The notes: generated from the sequence alone by a model not told the origin. A stretch of DNA of 64,000 nt from Bacteroidetes bacterium HGW-Bacteroidetes-7 (GCA_002842465.1 PHDA01000008.1:19349-83348); one strand, 5' to 3'; shown: positions 51,785 to 61,133, counted from the stretch's first letter. Program-made: numbers and translations.

Positions 51785-54097
51785 CTATTTCTTTTTGCGG
51801 GTCTTGCCACCGGTATCTGCCTTGGCAATAATCTCTTTTGCCTTTTCCAGATCGATTGATTCCGGTTCAACACCTTTAGGAATCTTGTAGTTGTTTTTCC
51901 CCTTCTTGATATAGGCACCAAAGCGACCGTTTAAGATCTCTATACCATCCTCCGCGAAGCTCTTTATGCTTTTTTGTGCCTCTTTTGTGCCGTGCTCCTC
52001 AATTAAAGTTATGCATTTTTCGAGACTTATGGTATAAGGGTCGTTATCTTTTCCAAGTGAGATAAATGAGCCTTTGTATCTGATGTATGGGCCAAATCTT
52101 CCTATTGCACAGACAACATCCTCGCCGTTGTGTGTTCCCAAAACCCTTGGCAAATCAAAAAGACGAAGTGCCTCTTCGAGTGTGATTGTTTCAATAAGCT
52201 GACCTTTGGCCAGACTCATAAAGCGTTTTTCAGGGTCGTCATTCTCGCCAATCTGAGCAAGGGGGCCAAATCTACCGATTCTTACAAGAACTTTTTTGCC
52301 AGTTTTGGTGTCTGCACCCAGTACTCTCTCGGTATTGGCAGGACGGGAGGCCGATAGTGTCTCGTCAACCCTTATGTGGAAAGGTTTGTAGAAGGTTGCA
52401 ATTAGTTTATTCCAGACTAGTTTCCCCTCTGCAACAAGATCAAAATCCTCCTCAATTCCGGCAGTAAAATTATAGTCAATAATAGTTTGGAAATTATCTA
52501 CAAGAAAATCATTTACCATAATCCCAATGTCCTCGGGAAAGAGTTTCGATTTTTCAACACCCCACATTTCGGTTTTTAATGAAGATGTTATTTCGTTTTT
52601 CTCAAGTACTATCTCGCGATAGTTCCTCTCCTGTCCCGGGCGGTTATCTTTAACAATATAACCTCTTTGGCTCAGAGTTGAAATTGTAGGAGCGTATGTC
52701 GAAGGTCTGCCTATGCCAAGCTCTTCGAGCTTTTTAACAAGACTGGCCTCTGTATATCTTGGAGGTTTCTGAGTGAATTTCTCGGTAGCTTTTATCAACA
52801 GGTTGTTCATGTGCTGACCCTCTTTAAGGGCCGGCAGCAACATCTCCGGAGAATCATCATTTGCTTCATCATCCTTGGATTCTATATAAACCTTGAGGAA
52901 ACCGTCAAAAGTTACTCTGTCTGCAGTGGCTTCAAATTTTTGTACAACCGATGGTGAAACTATTGTTATTTGAGTTCTTTGAATTGTTGCATCTGACATT
53001 TGTGAAGCAAGGGTCCTTTTCCAAATAAGGTTGTAGAGTCTTTTATCCTGAGGAGATGCGTCAACCTGGACGTTACTCATGTAGGAAGGTCTTATTGCTT
53101 CGTGAGCCTCCTGTGCTCCTTTACTTTTGGTTGCGTACTGTCGGGTCTTTGAATACTCCTTGCCGTACATGTCTGTAATGACTTGTTTTGCAGCGGCAAT
53201 TGCCATCTTTGAAAGATTAACGGAGTCGGTACGCATGTATGTAATGTAACCCGATTCATACAAGTTTTGTGCGCTCCTCATGGTTTGACTCAGAGAGAAA
53301 CCAAGCTTGCGCGAGGCCTCCTGCTGCAATGTAGAGGTTGTAAATGGAGCCGGGGGAGTTCTTTTGGACTCTTTCTCCTCTATGTTTCCTATATTAAATT
53401 TTGCGCCTGTACATTTTTTTAGAATATCAAGGGCTGCCTCTTCTGTTTCAAATTTTTCAGGAATTTCGGCTGTAACTTTAACTGTTTTAGCTTGGCCATC
53501 GGGGTTAAATACCCCTTCAATTTTAAACTGAGACTTGGCCGAGAACTGCTGAATATCGCGCTCCCGCTCTACAATCAGACGAAGTGCAACCGATTGAACC
53601 CTTCCTGCAGAGAGTTTTGGTCTTACCTTTTTCCATAAAACAGGTGAGAGCTCAAAGCCTACGAGTCTGTCAAGAACCCTTCTGGCCTGTTGGGCCATAA
53701 CAAGGTTCATGTCAATTTCCCTTGGATTCTCAATGGCATGTAGTATGGCATCTTTTGTTATTTCGTGAAATACAATTCTTTTTGTCTTTTCCGGTTTAAG
53801 TTCAAGAGTCTTGAACAGGTGCCATGCAATTGCCTCTCCCTCGCGGTCCTCATCGGATGCCAGCCAGACTGTTTCTGCCTTTTTGGCAAGTGATTTAAGC
53901 TCCGATACAACTTTTTTCTTGTCGTCAGAAATGAGGTAGTCCGGTTCAAATCCGTTCTCAATATCTATTCCGAGGTTCTTTTTTGAAAGATCCCGGATAT
54001 GTCCGAAACTTGATTTGACCGTAAAACTGCTTCCCAGAAACTTTTCGATAGTCTTGGCTTTAGCCGGAGACTCAACGATAACTAAGTTCTCTCCCAT
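51785..54097 (-). CDS. topA: DNA topoisomerase I (type IA)
   Basis: A 770-residue enzyme that relaxes negative supercoils. The start at 54097 (MGENLVIVESPAKAK) is preferred over one 27 bases upstream because it begins the Toprim domain directly. Toprim E9 and 'SDEDREGEAIAWH' at 81-93 bind Mg2+. The active-site tyrosine is Y287 in 'GYITYMRTDSVNLS'. The C-terminus has no Cys4 zinc ribbons but three topoisomerase C-terminal repeats ('RIGRFGPLAQIG', 'AIGRFGPYIRYKG', 'LNGRFGAYIKKG') and a Lys-rich tail. A near-match -7 element (TTACTTTG, minus strand) lies at 54122-54129. Confidence 0.95.
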   Translation of the reverse strand: MGENLVIVESPAKAKTIEKFLGSSFTVKSSFGHIRDLSKKNLGIDIENGFEPDYLISDDKKKVVSELKSLAKKAETVWLASDEDREGEAIAWHLFKTLELKPEKTKRIVFHEITKDAILHAIENPREIDMNLVMAQQARRVLDRLVGFELSPVLWKKVRPKLSAGRVQSVALRLIVERERDIQQFSAKSQFKIEGVFNPDGQAKTVKVTAEIPEKFETEEAALDILKKCTGAKFNIGNIEEKESKRTPPAPFTTSTLQQEASRKLGFSLSQTMRSAQNLYESGYITYMRTDSVNLSKMAIAAAKQVITDMYGKEYSKTRQYATKSKGAQEAHEAIRPSYMSNVQVDASPQDKRLYNLIWKRTLASQMSDATIQRTQITIVSPSVVQKFEATADRVTFDGFLKVYIESKDDEANDDSPEMLLPALKEGQHMNNLLIKATEKFTQKPPRYTEASLVKKLEELGIGRPSTYAPTISTLSQRGYIVKDNRPGQERNYREIVLEKNEITSSLKTEMWGVEKSKLFPEDIGIMVNDFLVDNFQTIIDYNFTAGIEEDFDLVAEGKLVWNKLIATFYKPFHIRVDETLSASRPANTERVLGADTKTGKKVLVRIGRFGPLAQIGENDDPEKRFMSLAKGQLIETITLEEALRLFDLPRVLGTHNGEDVVCAIGRFGPYIRYKGSFISLGKDNDPYTISLEKCITLIEEHGTKEAQKSIKSFAEDGIEILNGRFGAYIKKGKNNYKIPKGVEPESIDLEKAKEIIAKADTGGKTRKKK

Positions 54098-54164
54098 AGA
54101 TGAAAATAATCCTTGATAGCGCAAAGTAAAGGATAAATTAAGGGATTATCAAAATTTTTATTTC

Positions 54165-54172
54165 TAATTTTG
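54165..54172 (+). promoter_or_regulatory. -7 element for PBP1A-ddl
   Basis: TAATTTTG is an exact TAnnTTTG match, 32 bases before the ATG at 54205. No -33 box is evident. Confidence 0.55.
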
Positions 54173-54204
54173 CCTTTTAACAGACCGGGAAATTGATTCA
54201 TAAA

Positions 54205-56556
54205 ATGGATAATGCAAAGAGAAAAAAGTTGATAAAATGGTTTTGGGTGGCGTTGCTTAGTCCCTTTGTCATTCTGATTGTTACGATTCTTCTGGTGGGC
54301 GTTTTTTCGGACATTCCATCGTTTGAAGAACTCGAAGATCCAAAAAATAATCTGGCAACCGAAATCATCTCTGAGGATGGTGAAATTCTCACCACCTTTC
54401 ATATTGAAAACAGATCGTTTGTTTCATATGACCAGCTCTCTCCTTCACTTATTGATGCTGTGCTTGCTACGGAGGATGTGAGGTTTCACAACCATAGCGG
54501 AATTGACTTTCGCAGCCTGGCAAGGGTTGGGGTAAAATCAATAATACTTGGAAGAACTCGTTCAGGGGGCGGAGGTAGTACAATAACCCAACAGCTTGCA
54601 AAGACCCTATTTCCAAGAGATTCTGTCAGGAGCAATATTCCCGGAGCAAGAATTTATAAGCTTGGAATTTCAAAATTTAAGGAGTGGATTACTGCAGTAA
54701 AACTTGAGCGAAACTATACAAAACAAGAGATTGTAAGTATGTATATGAATGCTGTCTTCTATGGAAGTAATGCATACGGTATAAGGGCTGCTGCAAATAC
54801 ATTTTTTGGGAAGCACCCTTCACAGCTGACTGTAGAAGAGGGGGCAACACTTGTGGGTATGGTAAACAAGCCTACCAGATTTAATCCGGTGTTAAATCCG
54901 GAGCTCTCCCTTGCAAGAAGGAATCACGTTCTAAGTCAGATGCGTAAATATGGGTTTCTTGAGAGAGCTGCTTACGATTCAATAGTTCAGATTCCAATAA
55001 CACTTTCATATTCACAGCAGGATCACAATTCAGGCCTTGGCCCTTACTTCAGGGATATGCTTCGAAGAGTGATGAATGCACACGAGCCTAAGCGATCGGA
55101 CTACCGCCAGCACGAGGATTTCAAAGCAGACTCAACATTATGGAGAGACGACCCTCTTTATGGCTGGCTCAATAAAAATCTCAAACCGGATGGTACAAAG
55201 TACAACCTCGATAAAGAGGGGCTAAAGATATATACAACAATAAATTCCAAAATGCAGCGTTATGCCGAGGAGGCAGTAGCTGAACATTTGGGGGGAGAGT
55301 TACAAAGGGTCTTTTTCAGCGAGTTAAGATGGAAAAACAACCGACCTTTCTCGAATAACGAGCCAAAAAATGTTACAGATAACATAATGAGGCAGGCCAG
55401 AAGGTGGAGCGACAGATACCGCATGATGGCTGCAGCCGGTGTTGCTGAAAAAGAGATTGAGGAGAGCTTTTCGAAGCCTGTTAAGATGACTGTTTTTGCA
55501 TGGAACAAAAGGGGTAGTGTTGACACGGTAATGTCACCCAACGACTCAATAAGGTATTACAAATCATTTCTGAGAGCATCGTTTATGGCCATGGAGCCGC
55601 AGACAGGTTTTGTTAAGGCATACGTTGGAGGTCCTAACTACAGATTTTTCAAATACGACAATGCAAGGCAGGCAAAAAGACAGGTAGGCTCAACAATTAA
55701 ACCATTTCTCTATACTCTGGCAATGCAAGAGGGATATACCCCTTGTTACAAGGTTGTTAATGTTCCTCAAACCTTTATTGTGGGAGACACAACATGGACG
55801 CCTAAAAGTACAGATAAAGATGAATGGATTGGTAAAAGCGTAACTCTCAAATGGGGTCTTACACGAAGCAGTAACAATATTTCTGCATATCTCATGAGAC
55901 AGTTTGGTCCGTTTGCAATGGTTGACATGTGCCGTAAGCTTGGAATCAACAGCTTTCTTGATCCTGTGGTTTCACTGTGTCTTGGGCCTGCCGACATTAC
56001 TCTTTTCGAAATGGTTGGGGCATATAATACATACCCAAGCAAAGGGGTACACATTGAGCCTATGTTTGTTCTCAGAATTGAGGATAAGTCGGGCAATGTT
56101 CTGAGTAACTTTACTGCAAGAAAGAGGGAGGCAATAAGTGAAGAGACTGCATACCTTATGGTTAATCTAATGCAGGGTGTTGTTAATGAGGGTACTGCGG
56201 GCAGATTGCGTTACAAATATATTCCCGAAGGAGCCCTTGCCGGAAAGACAGGTACGACAAATGATCAGAGTGATGGTTGGTTTATTGGATATATGCCAAG
56301 ACTTACCGCAGGTGTTTGGGTTGGAGCTGAGGACAGGCAGGTTCACTTCGAGAGTCTTGCTCTGGGAGGCGGATCAAACATGGCTTTACCAATATGGGGT
56401 CTCTTTATGCAAAAGGTTTTGAAAGATCCTGAGCTTGGGATCTCTCCATATGATGCCTTCACGGGACCTCCGGGATTTTCAGCTGATTTGAGGTGTACGG
56501 GCGGTGATGAAGAGCTTGAGGGCTCCTCTTCGACCAAAGACCCGTTTTTTAATTAA
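54205..56556 (+). CDS. Bifunctional class A penicillin-binding protein (PBP1A)
   Basis: A 783-residue enzyme with a cytoplasmic tail and one membrane helix (about residues 13-34). The GT51 glycosyltransferase domain has 'ATEDVRFHNHSGID' (catalytic E90) and 'GGGSTITQQLAKTLFPRDS' (19). The transpeptidase domain has 'RQVGSTIKPFLY' (Ser/Lys), 'RSSNNIS' (SxN) and 'AGKTGTTNDQ' (KTG). It makes and cross-links glycan strands. The ATG at 54205 is preferred to the TTG at 54193. The ddl gene follows after 16 bases, joining wall assembly with precursor synthesis. Confidence 0.94.
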   Translation: MDNAKRKKLIKWFWVALLSPFVILIVTILLVGVFSDIPSFEELEDPKNNLATEIISEDGEILTTFHIENRSFVSYDQLSPSLIDAVLATEDVRFHNHSGIDFRSLARVGVKSIILGRTRSGGGGSTITQQLAKTLFPRDSVRSNIPGARIYKLGISKFKEWITAVKLERNYTKQEIVSMYMNAVFYGSNAYGIRAAANTFFGKHPSQLTVEEGATLVGMVNKPTRFNPVLNPELSLARRNHVLSQMRKYGFLERAAYDSIVQIPITLSYSQQDHNSGLGPYFRDMLRRVMNAHEPKRSDYRQHEDFKADSTLWRDDPLYGWLNKNLKPDGTKYNLDKEGLKIYTTINSKMQRYAEEAVAEHLGGELQRVFFSELRWKNNRPFSNNEPKNVTDNIMRQARRWSDRYRMMAAAGVAEKEIEESFSKPVKMTVFAWNKRGSVDTVMSPNDSIRYYKSFLRASFMAMEPQTGFVKAYVGGPNYRFFKYDNARQAKRQVGSTIKPFLYTLAMQEGYTPCYKVVNVPQTFIVGDTTWTPKSTDKDEWIGKSVTLKWGLTRSSNNISAYLMRQFGPFAMVDMCRKLGINSFLDPVVSLCLGPADITLFEMVGAYNTYPSKGVHIEPMFVLRIEDKSGNVLSNFTARKREAISEETAYLMVNLMQGVVNEGTAGRLRYKYIPEGALAGKTGTTNDQSDGWFIGYMPRLTAGVWVGAEDRQVHFESLALGGGSNMALPIWGLFMQKVLKDPELGISPYDAFTGPPGFSADLRCTGGDEELEGSSSTKDPFFN

Positions 56557-56572
56557 TCACTGCTAACTATTT

Positions 56573-57556
56573 ATGACAAAGAAGACAATCGCACTCATAT
56601 ATGGAGGAGACTCCTCCGAATACGAAGTATCTATAAAGAGCGGGAAACATATTTCGGGACATTTAGACAGGGAGAGATACAATGTTTACGAGGTTTTGAT
56701 GAAAGAGGCTGACTGGAGAGTTCTTTTCTCTGAGGAGAAGAGTTATCTGATTGACAAGGCTGATTTCTCTTTTGTGATTCCTGACGAGTCCGGAATCGGG
56801 GGAAAAAGGGTGAAGTTTGACAAGGCCCTTATAATGATTCACGGTACTCCCGGAGAGAACGGTTTGCTGCAGGCCTATTTTGAGATGATAGGGATGAAAT
56901 TTACCACCTGTTCGGCAACGGTCTCTGCTATTTCATTTGATAAATATGCGTGTAAATGCTACCTGAGGGATACAGGAGTGAAGCTTGCAAAGGAGCAGTT
57001 CATAAGAAGGGGCGACAGCTATAATGCCTATGATATTGCTGCGAGAATGGGTCTTCCGCTTTTTGTTAAGCCCAATAACGGGGGCAGCAGTTTTGGAGTT
57101 ACTAAGGTAAAGCATCTTCAGGATTTGAACGATGCAATCGAGAGTGCCTTTAAAGAGGATGAGAGTGTTTTGGTTGAGGAGTATATTCAGGGCAGGGAGA
57201 TGACAAACGGGGTGTACGAATACAACGGTGAACTTGTAAGGCTGCCTGTTACCGAGATTATCTCCAACAATGAATTTTTTGACTATGAGGCAAAGTATCT
57301 GGGGGCATCAAGGGAGATTTGTCCTGCAGAAATCACTAGTGAATTGAGCGAGAGAATTATAAATACCTCTCACAAAATATACAGATATCTTGGATGCAGA
57401 GGCGTTGTGAGGGTTGACTATATTGTGAGGGGTGACGAGATATACTTTTTGGAGATAAATACAGTTCCTGGGATGACAGAGATGAGCCTTGTTCCTCAGC
57501 AGGTGCGGGCGGCCGGGATGACAATCAGGGAGTTTCTTAACCAACTGCTCGGGTAG
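56573..57556 (+). CDS. ddl: D-alanine--D-alanine ligase
   Basis: A 327-residue ATP-grasp ligase that makes the D-Ala-D-Ala end of the peptidoglycan stem. Conserved pieces: 'IYGGDSSEYEVSIKSG' at the N-terminus, 'PLFVKPNNGGSSFGVTKVK' (ATP lid), 'VEEYIQGREMTNGVYE' and 'RVDYIVRGDEIYFLEINTVP' (20), with Mg2+ ligands, then 'GMTEMSLVPQQ'. It is in the PBP1A operon. Its stop codon lies within the stem of the terminator at 57541-57569. Confidence 0.94.
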   Translation: MTKKTIALIYGGDSSEYEVSIKSGKHISGHLDRERYNVYEVLMKEADWRVLFSEEKSYLIDKADFSFVIPDESGIGGKRVKFDKALIMIHGTPGENGLLQAYFEMIGMKFTTCSATVSAISFDKYACKCYLRDTGVKLAKEQFIRRGDSYNAYDIAARMGLPLFVKPNNGGSSFGVTKVKHLQDLNDAIESAFKEDESVLVEEYIQGREMTNGVYEYNGELVRLPVTEIISNNEFFDYEAKYLGASREICPAEITSELSERIINTSHKIYRYLGCRGVVRVDYIVRGDEIYFLEINTVPGMTEMSLVPQQVRAAGMTIREFLNQLLG

Positions 57557-57569
57557 TTGGTTTTTTTTT
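57541..57569 (+). terminator. Intrinsic terminator overlapping the end of ddl
   Basis: CCAACT at 57541-57546 and AGTTGG at 57555-57560 form a 6-bp stem with an 8-base loop, followed by nine T residues. The ddl stop codon (57554-57556) is inside the structure. It ends the PBP1A-ddl unit. Confidence 0.75.
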
Positions 57570-57602
57570 AATGTATTTCAGTTGGTTCTTAAACATTGAG
57601 TT

Positions 57603-60005
57603 ATGAATAAAATTATTTCTTACAGTCTAGTTATCGGATTAACACTTTTTGCAGCGGTTTTTCAACTAAACAGGCTTGCCGCCGCCCGCCCCGCACAAGA
57701 GGTAGTGGAGGTTGTCAAGGGTAAGGTTGTTGATGAAACCGGCAGGGGAGTGGCAGATGTTGTTCTCTCTGATGGTTTTTATATTGTAAAGAGCAACAAA
57801 AGAGGCGAATTTAAGATTTCTGCAAACCCAAGGGGCAGGTTTTTGTTCATGTCAACCCCAAAAGGGTATCGTCAGGTAGGCTCTTTTTATGTTCCTCTTG
57901 CAACAATGCAGCAGAAAACCGGGGTAAAACAAGATCTTTCAAGTGTCATATTCAGGGTTGAAAAGGAGAGTAACGGAGTTTTAAAATTTGTTCATCTTGG
58001 CGATACTGAGGCCAGAATTCATAAAGATTGGGTTGAGGTTTTAAAGGATTATGTGTCGTTTAACAAGCCCGATTTTGTGCTATTCAATGGTGACATTTGC
58101 TATGAAAATGGTTTGAGGTTTCATTCGAGGGAGCTTACAAGTGAAAAACTCGGAGTAAGGGCAGTATATTCGCTTGGAAATCACGACTTGGTTGATGGAG
58201 AATATGGCGAGGAGCTTTATGAGAAATTGTTTGGCCCTGTGTGGTATTCGTTTAACAGCAAGGGTGTCCATTTTGTGAATATCCCGGTGTTGTTTGGCGA
58301 CAGGAAAACCTCATATACTGCCGATGATGTTTACTCCTGGCTAAAAAAAGATCTTGAAGAGGTTGAGCCGGGCACTCCTGTTGTGCTGATTGACCACCAT
58401 TTTGTGGGATATGCCGAAGATTTTACTCTCAAAGGGGAGAGTGTTTCAGTTGACCTTCTCAAATACAACCTCAAGGCCTATTTGTATGCTCACTACCATG
58501 TTAATCTCTTTGAAAAATCAGATAAAACAGGAGTTACAACAATTTGCTCAATGTCGCCCAACAAAGGGGGTATAGACCATACACCATCTTCTATCAGGGT
58601 TTTATCAATTACTCCGAATGGTGAAATATCATCGGAAATCCGCCATGCTTCTCTTAAAAATCATGTGGTTGCCGGATATTTTACGGGACAGAACAGAAAC
58701 GTGGAGGTTTTTGCCAACATCTTTGATACTGCTTACGATACAGAGAGTGTTGTTGCAGTTTTCAATGGAAAAGAGTTTCCGCTCAAAAGAGTAAGTTCAT
58801 GGAGCTGGAGAGGCGAGATTGCAGGTATAACAATTAATGATAAAATGGGCTCTCCTTACAAGGAGCTGAATCTAAGGGTCCATTTTGCCAACGGGAATAT
58901 TATTAACTCAAGGGTAAAAGCAATTGATGAACAGGAGCACTTTCCAAGAAAGGTAAAGTGGGTAAGTTCAAATGGCTTTAACACATACATGACGGCACCG
59001 GTAATTTCAGACGAGTTGGTAATTACAGCTGTTTACGACGACAACGGCAAAGATGGCAATGCCCTGATTGCAGTTAACAAGAGTAATGGTAATTCAGTTT
59101 GGAGATTTACTCTCAAAAACTCTGTGAAAAACAACATGGCTCTTTGGAATGAAACTCTGTATGCCTGTGATGTTGAGGGGAATCTCTATGCGGTAAATTC
59201 TCAAACAGGTAAATTAGTATGGAGTAAAAAACTCAGAGAGGCTGAGCTTCATCCGATATATACTCAGGGAGTTACAGTGCATAATGGCGTTGTTTATGCC
59301 GGTCACGGCCACTATCTTACTGCGCTTGATGCCAAAAATGGTGATGTAATATGGAAAAACACATCGTGGAGGGGCGGTGTGTGTACAACTGCCTCACCAA
59401 TTGTTGAGCCTGAATCGGGAGTTTTGCTGACTGCTGCTTACTGGACAGGAAGATTTGCCCACAATGCCAAAACAGGTGAACTTCTGTGGCAGAAACGTGA
59501 TGATGACACAAGAATTGCAGACAACTCACCTGTACACTTTAAGGGAAAATTCTATTATGCTTCACCTGATTATATAATGGAGGTTGACCCTAAAACCGGA
59601 GAGGAGCATCTAAAACACAAGATAAACTACACCATAAACAATAACTCCCGCCCGGTTGTAACTGACAAACTTTTTGTAGTTGGAACAACAGACAAGGGGG
59701 TGGTCGCATTTGACCGTGAAAATGGTTACAAAGAGTTATGGAATTTTAAAACCAACCCGGGTCTGATATATACCGCACCGTATACAAAAGATTTTCAGAT
59801 GACCGTTGAGAGTGGCGCGCTTTTGCTTGAGAATGTTATATACTTTGGTGCAAACGACGGATACCTGTACAGTGTTGATGCAAATACCGGATTATTCAGG
59901 TGGAGAATTAATATTGGATCTCCCATATTGGGCAATATTGTGAACGAAAATAACACCCTTTATTTTTCCGATTTGGGAGGTAATCTGTGGGCACTTGAGA
60001 TTTAA
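57603..60005 (+). CDS. Exported calcineurin-like phosphoesterase fused to a PQQ-type beta-propeller
   Basis: The 800-residue protein has four parts. Residues 1-30 contain an export signal. Residues about 36-115 are a carboxypeptidase-regulatory-like beta sandwich ('GKVVDETGRGVADVVLSDG'). Residues about 125-310 are a metallophosphoesterase domain with D134 (HLGDTEA), 'NGDI' (D164), 'GNHD' at 192-195, H265/H266 and 'AHYHVN' (H297, H299). After a linker domain, residues about 455-800 form a PQQ-like propeller with repeated 'GKLVWSKKL', 'GDVIWKNT' and 'GELLWQKR' strands. The phosphoesterase probably hydrolyses an extracellular phosphate ester; the propeller may bind a ligand or protein. The fusion is unusual. 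Confidence 0.85.
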   Translation: MNKIISYSLVIGLTLFAAVFQLNRLAAARPAQEVVEVVKGKVVDETGRGVADVVLSDGFYIVKSNKRGEFKISANPRGRFLFMSTPKGYRQVGSFYVPLATMQQKTGVKQDLSSVIFRVEKESNGVLKFVHLGDTEARIHKDWVEVLKDYVSFNKPDFVLFNGDICYENGLRFHSRELTSEKLGVRAVYSLGNHDLVDGEYGEELYEKLFGPVWYSFNSKGVHFVNIPVLFGDRKTSYTADDVYSWLKKDLEEVEPGTPVVLIDHHFVGYAEDFTLKGESVSVDLLKYNLKAYLYAHYHVNLFEKSDKTGVTTICSMSPNKGGIDHTPSSIRVLSITPNGEISSEIRHASLKNHVVAGYFTGQNRNVEVFANIFDTAYDTESVVAVFNGKEFPLKRVSSWSWRGEIAGITINDKMGSPYKELNLRVHFANGNIINSRVKAIDEQEHFPRKVKWVSSNGFNTYMTAPVISDELVITAVYDDNGKDGNALIAVNKSNGNSVWRFTLKNSVKNNMALWNETLYACDVEGNLYAVNSQTGKLVWSKKLREAELHPIYTQGVTVHNGVVYAGHGHYLTALDAKNGDVIWKNTSWRGGVCTTASPIVEPESGVLLTAAYWTGRFAHNAKTGELLWQKRDDDTRIADNSPVHFKGKFYYASPDYIMEVDPKTGEEHLKHKINYTINNNSRPVVTDKLFVVGTTDKGVVAFDRENGYKELWNFKTNPGLIYTAPYTKDFQMTVESGALLLENVIYFGANDGYLYSVDANTGLFRWRINIGSPILGNIVNENNTLYFSDLGGNLWALEI

Positions 60006-60053
60006 TTGAAAATAAAACGAGAGGGCACAATTTTTTAAAAGCATAATAATAAA

Positions 60054-60953
60054 TTGGTTTACAAAGAGTTTATAGAACTGACAAAGGCACGTCTGTCACA
60101 CCTCTATCCGAATGAGGAGGGGCGGGCGATAGCCGTAAGGCTATTGGAGCACTTTTGTGGAATAAATTCCTATATGCCTTTAGTTGAGCCTTTTGGAGCC
60201 ATAGCGCCTGAGTATTTATTGCGTCTTGAAAGTGCTCTGCAGCAACTTGCTGCCGCCCGCCCTTTGCAGTACGTAATTGGTTATCAGGAATTTTGCGGAC
60301 TAAAAATTGTAGTACGGGAAGGTGTATTAATCCCAAGACCAGAGACAGAAGAGCTTGTTCTTGCAGCATCACAATACCTTATTGATTCGGCAAAACAGTA
60401 TGCTACGGTAAATATTCTTGATGCTGCATGTGGTTCCGGCTGTATTGCAGCTGCCCTTTCGGCAAAGTTCCCGAATGCTTCTCTCTTTGCATGTGATATC
60501 TCTTCGGATGCACTTGAAGTCACTTCAGAGAACCTTAAACCCTCTTCACAACATCAGATTTTCAAATACGACCTGCTAAAAACTCCGCAAGAACAAGCTC
60601 CGGATCTGTTGACTGAGAAATTTGTCTCAATGCAAGGGCAATTCGATCTCATTGTAAGCAACCCCCCTTATGTAACAGAATCTGAGCAAAAGATGATGAG
60701 GCCAAATGTAACTGAATACGAACCGCACCTGGCACTCTTTGTTCCCGATTATAATCCTCTGCTCTTTTACAAGGCACTTGCCTCCCTTGCAGAGAGTCAT
60801 CTCAAGCCCTCAGGAGCAATTTTTATGGAGATTAACGAACAATTCGGAAGGCAAACGGCAGAGCTTTTTAATGACGATTATTTTGCAGAAATTGAGACAA
60901 TTAAAGACCTTTTTGGAAAGGATAGAATAGTGAAGGCAATAAAAAAATGTTAA
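60054..60953 (+). CDS. prmC: Peptide chain release factor N5-glutamine methyltransferase
   Basis: A 299-residue methyltransferase that modifies the GGQ motif of release factors. The catalytic NPPY is in 'LIVSNPPYVTESE', and the SAM site is 'ILDAACGSGCIAAALSAKFP' (20). 'GVLIPRPETEELV' comes before it. The TTG at 60054 is the only plausible start: a stop lies at 60036-60038, and no ATG occurs before residue 41, which would remove the N-terminal release-factor-binding domain. The frame is intact. It is the last gene before the trp leader. Confidence 0.93.
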   Translation: MVYKEFIELTKARLSHLYPNEEGRAIAVRLLEHFCGINSYMPLVEPFGAIAPEYLLRLESALQQLAAARPLQYVIGYQEFCGLKIVVREGVLIPRPETEELVLAASQYLIDSAKQYATVNILDAACGSGCIAAALSAKFPNASLFACDISSDALEVTSENLKPSSQHQIFKYDLLKTPQEQAPDLLTEKFVSMQGQFDLIVSNPPYVTESEQKMMRPNVTEYEPHLALFVPDYNPLLFYKALASLAESHLKPSGAIFMEINEQFGRQTAELFNDDYFAEIETIKDLFGKDRIVKAIKKC

Positions 60954-60992
60954 ATTATTTAAAAAAAGTTATCAACCGTAACCATTTTTTTA

Positions 60993-61000
60993 TACTTTTG
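60993..61000 (+). promoter_or_regulatory. -7 element for the trp leader and trpB
   Basis: TACTTTTG is an exact TAnnTTTG match, 12 bases before the leader-peptide ATG. The mRNA therefore begins only a few bases upstream of the leader ORF, and the attenuator lies wholly inside the transcript. Confidence 0.65.
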
Positions 61001-61012
61001 CCCCGTTAAACA

Positions 61013-61093
61013 ATGAAAAGAAATCTGAACATACAAATGTGGTGGTGGCACAAATCAAATCGATTTGTGAGTACGCCTTTATATGTATGTTAA
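61013..61093 (+). CDS. trpL: Tryptophan leader peptide, 26 codons
   Basis: A short ORF translates as a 26-residue peptide whose residues 9-13 are MWWWH; codons 10-12 (61040-61048) are three consecutive TGG codons. The stop codon TAA is at 61091-61093. Three adjacent codons of the rarest amino acid, placed between a perfect -7 box and a terminator hairpin ahead of tryptophan synthase, are the hallmark of ribosome-mediated attenuation. It is too short for ordinary gene callers. The peptide itself probably has no function beyond sensing charged tRNA-Trp. Confidence 0.85.
   Translation: MKRNLNIQMWWWHKSNRFVSTPLYVC
61049..61069 (+). promoter_or_regulatory. Leader hairpin directly after the Trp codons
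   Basis: CACAAATC at 61049-61056 and GATTTGTG at 61062-61069 form a perfect 8-bp stem with a 5-base loop. It begins at the base after the last Trp codon, so a ribosome stalled there would cover its first arm. No U-run follows, so it is not a terminator. It may act as a pause hairpin in the attenuator. Confidence 0.5.
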
Positions 61094-61133
61094 GCCAGAA
61101 TTAGATTAATTATAATTTAACCATAACAGAGGT
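61075..61133 (+). promoter_or_regulatory. Candidate antiterminator pairing of the trp leader
   Basis: By hand pairing, GCCUUU (61075-61080) can pair with AGAGGU (61128-61133), UAUG (61086-61089) with CAUA (61122-61125), and UUAA (61090-61093) with UUAA (61117-61120), with a bulged C121. This would occupy the first six bases of the terminator stem. Its 5' strand covers the last leader codons and stop, which a ribosome that finishes the leader would mask. No folding program was run. Confidence 0.4.
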
